This document shows positions 63,262 through 64,000 of a stretch of 64,000 bases of DNA, piece by piece. The notes beneath the pieces were generated by a model that saw only the letters and a list, made by a program, of their open reading frames with translations, was not told the DNA's origin and did not search any database. Each line of letters opens with the position of its first letter. Position 1 is the stretch's first letter. Position numbers and translations under genes: made by a program. The stretch comes from an uncultured Hungatella sp. (lineage in GTDB: Bacteria; Bacillota; Clostridia; Lachnospirales; Lachnospiraceae): positions 18,643 to 82,642 of the forward strand of contig CAJUPP010000005.1 in NCBI GenBank assembly GCA_910588325.1. The letters are read 5' to 3'.

Positions 63262-63957
63262 TTATAAGGACTTCCATGTAGACGGCACAAACAGAAGGAG
63301 CATAGGGAAAAGCTCCAGCCTTCCTGCCAGCATGTCAAACATCAGAACATATTTTGAAAGAAAAGACAACCCCGAAAAGTTGCTCATAGGCCCCACTCCC
63401 CCAAGGCCGGGACCAATATTGTTAAAGGTAGCCGCCACCGCAGTAAATGTGGTGGTAAAATCAAAATCATCCAGGCTGACTATAAGAACCGACGCGGAAA
63501 AAATCAAAAAGTATACGATGAAATAGGCATTGGCAGACTGAACCACGTCATCTCCGATAGCCTTTCCCTCTATCTTTAGAACCTTTATGCTTCTGGGATG
63601 AAGAAGGGATAAAATTTCCTTTTTGGCTTCCTTCACCCAGATAACAATTCTGGAGACCTTCATACCGCCTCCTGTACTGCCGGCACAGGCTCCGATGAGC
63701 ATCAGGCCCACCAGAATACATTTGGAAAACTGAGGCCACTGATCGAAATCAACCGTAGAAAAGCCGGTGGTAGTGATAATGGAAGCAACCTGAAACGCCA
63801 CGTGATGAAAGGCGTCAAACAAAGTAGAAAACATGCCCCTTACATTCCAGGTAATACAGAGTATGGAAAATCCAATGATTCCCAGATACACCCTTGCTTC
63901 CTCACACCAAAGCCCTTCCTTGAATTTTTTCACTAAAAACAGATAGTACACCTTCAA
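63262..63957 (-). CDS. trkH: TrkH-type potassium uptake protein, C-terminal half
   Basis: The 231 residues match the C-terminal half of TrkH/KtrB potassium channels, with selectivity-loop regions ITTTGFSTVDF and TFNNIGPGLGGVGP and the basic stretch after GACAGSTGGGMK. Normal proteins are about 480 residues. Here the frame has a TAA at 63958-63960 directly preceding a TTG, and a 10-base-arm hairpin at 63961-63986. The first half must lie beyond the window or be disrupted. As seen, it is a partial or broken gene. Confidence 0.75.
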   Translation of the reverse strand: MKVYYLFLVKKFKEGLWCEEARVYLGIIGFSILCITWNVRGMFSTLFDAFHHVAFQVASIITTTGFSTVDFDQWPQFSKCILVGLMLIGACAGSTGGGMKVSRIVIWVKEAKKEILSLLHPRSIKVLKIEGKAIGDDVVQSANAYFIVYFLIFSASVLIVSLDDFDFTTTFTAVAATFNNIGPGLGGVGPMSNFSGLSFLSKYVLMFDMLAGRLELFPMLLLFVPSTWKSL

Positions 63958-63960
63958 TTA

Positions 63961-63986
63961 GGCTTTTGGGAATAACCCCAAAAGCC
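63961..63986. repeat. Hairpin abutting the broken trkH frame
   Basis: GGCTTTTGGG and CCCAAAAGCC are perfect arms around a six-base loop on the minus strand, immediately before an in-frame TAA. Such a stem inside a coding region is unexpected and marks the break point of trkH. Confidence 0.7.
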
Positions 63987-64000
63987 TGCTATACTTTAGC

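Noticed and set aside
1..64000. tRNA or rRNA genes
   Set aside because: No cloverleaf arms with GTTCGA-type T loops or rRNA segments were noticed on either strand; a tRNAscan-SE run would settle it.

Overview
The window looks like chromosome of a gut-type Lachnospiraceae (Clostridium/Enterocloster/Hungatella-like Firmicute). The evidence is moderate G+C, strong GGAGG ribosome binding sites with frequent GTG and TTG starts, TTGACA-17-TATAAT promoters, lipoprotein sugar-binding proteins with YesM/YesN-type regulators, an oxidative half-TCA operon, HydE/HydF, and the housekeeping order dgt-dnaG-rpoD-trmK-nif3. The genus is inferred. Most genes lie on the minus strand; plus-strand genes are mainly regulators divergent from what they probably control.

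Layout. 1-5.1 kb: a DUF819 membrane protein (cut by the window edge) with a CdsB/CyuA-type cysteine desulfidase, a thioredoxin-domain YyaL/SSP411 protein and an acetyltransferase. 5.2-11.4 kb: a sugar ABC transporter with an unassigned carbohydrate-active protein and a divergent ROK regulator, followed by a 110-bp tandem repeat array. 11.8-19.4 kb: an MFS permease with its own promoter, then a mannose-family PTS operon with FrlB-like deglycase and FrlD-like kinase (Amadori compound catabolism), controlled by two tandem GntR/UTRA regulators whose promoters share operator-like sequence. An IS1634-type transposase remnant follows. 20-30.7 kb: a glycan island with a GH106-like hydrolase, sulfatase, ABC transporter and divergent YesM/YesN two-component system. 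30.7-31.25 kb: a graveyard of gene fragments, including a displaced copy of the GntR promoter/terminator module. 31.2-35.9 kb: aconitase, citrate synthase and isocitrate dehydrogenase, giving citrate to 2-oxoglutarate.

36-42.6 kb: a possible small RNA, a triple-PepSY protein, and an operon hydF - permease - ATPase - binding protein - hydE. That operon has a consensus promoter, a 217-nt leader and an intrinsic terminator directly before hydF, which looks like an unassigned riboswitch or attenuator. 42.7-51.6 kb: GH88, two large palindromic elements, LURP-one protein, LysR, YitT, SDR with divergent ROK regulator, TetR with divergent DegV, and a GNAT. 51.8-55.6 kb: btuFCD under a cobalamin riboswitch with terminator, and RNase P RNA. 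55.6-64 kb: nucleoside kinase, Nif3, TrmK, RpoD, DnaG, dGTPase and a TrkH whose frame is broken near the window end.

The best candidates for undescribed biology are the hydF leader with its maturase/ABC operon, the PTS plus kinase combination for Amadori compounds, the family of 140-170 bp intergenic palindromes, and the candidate small RNA upstream of aconitase.
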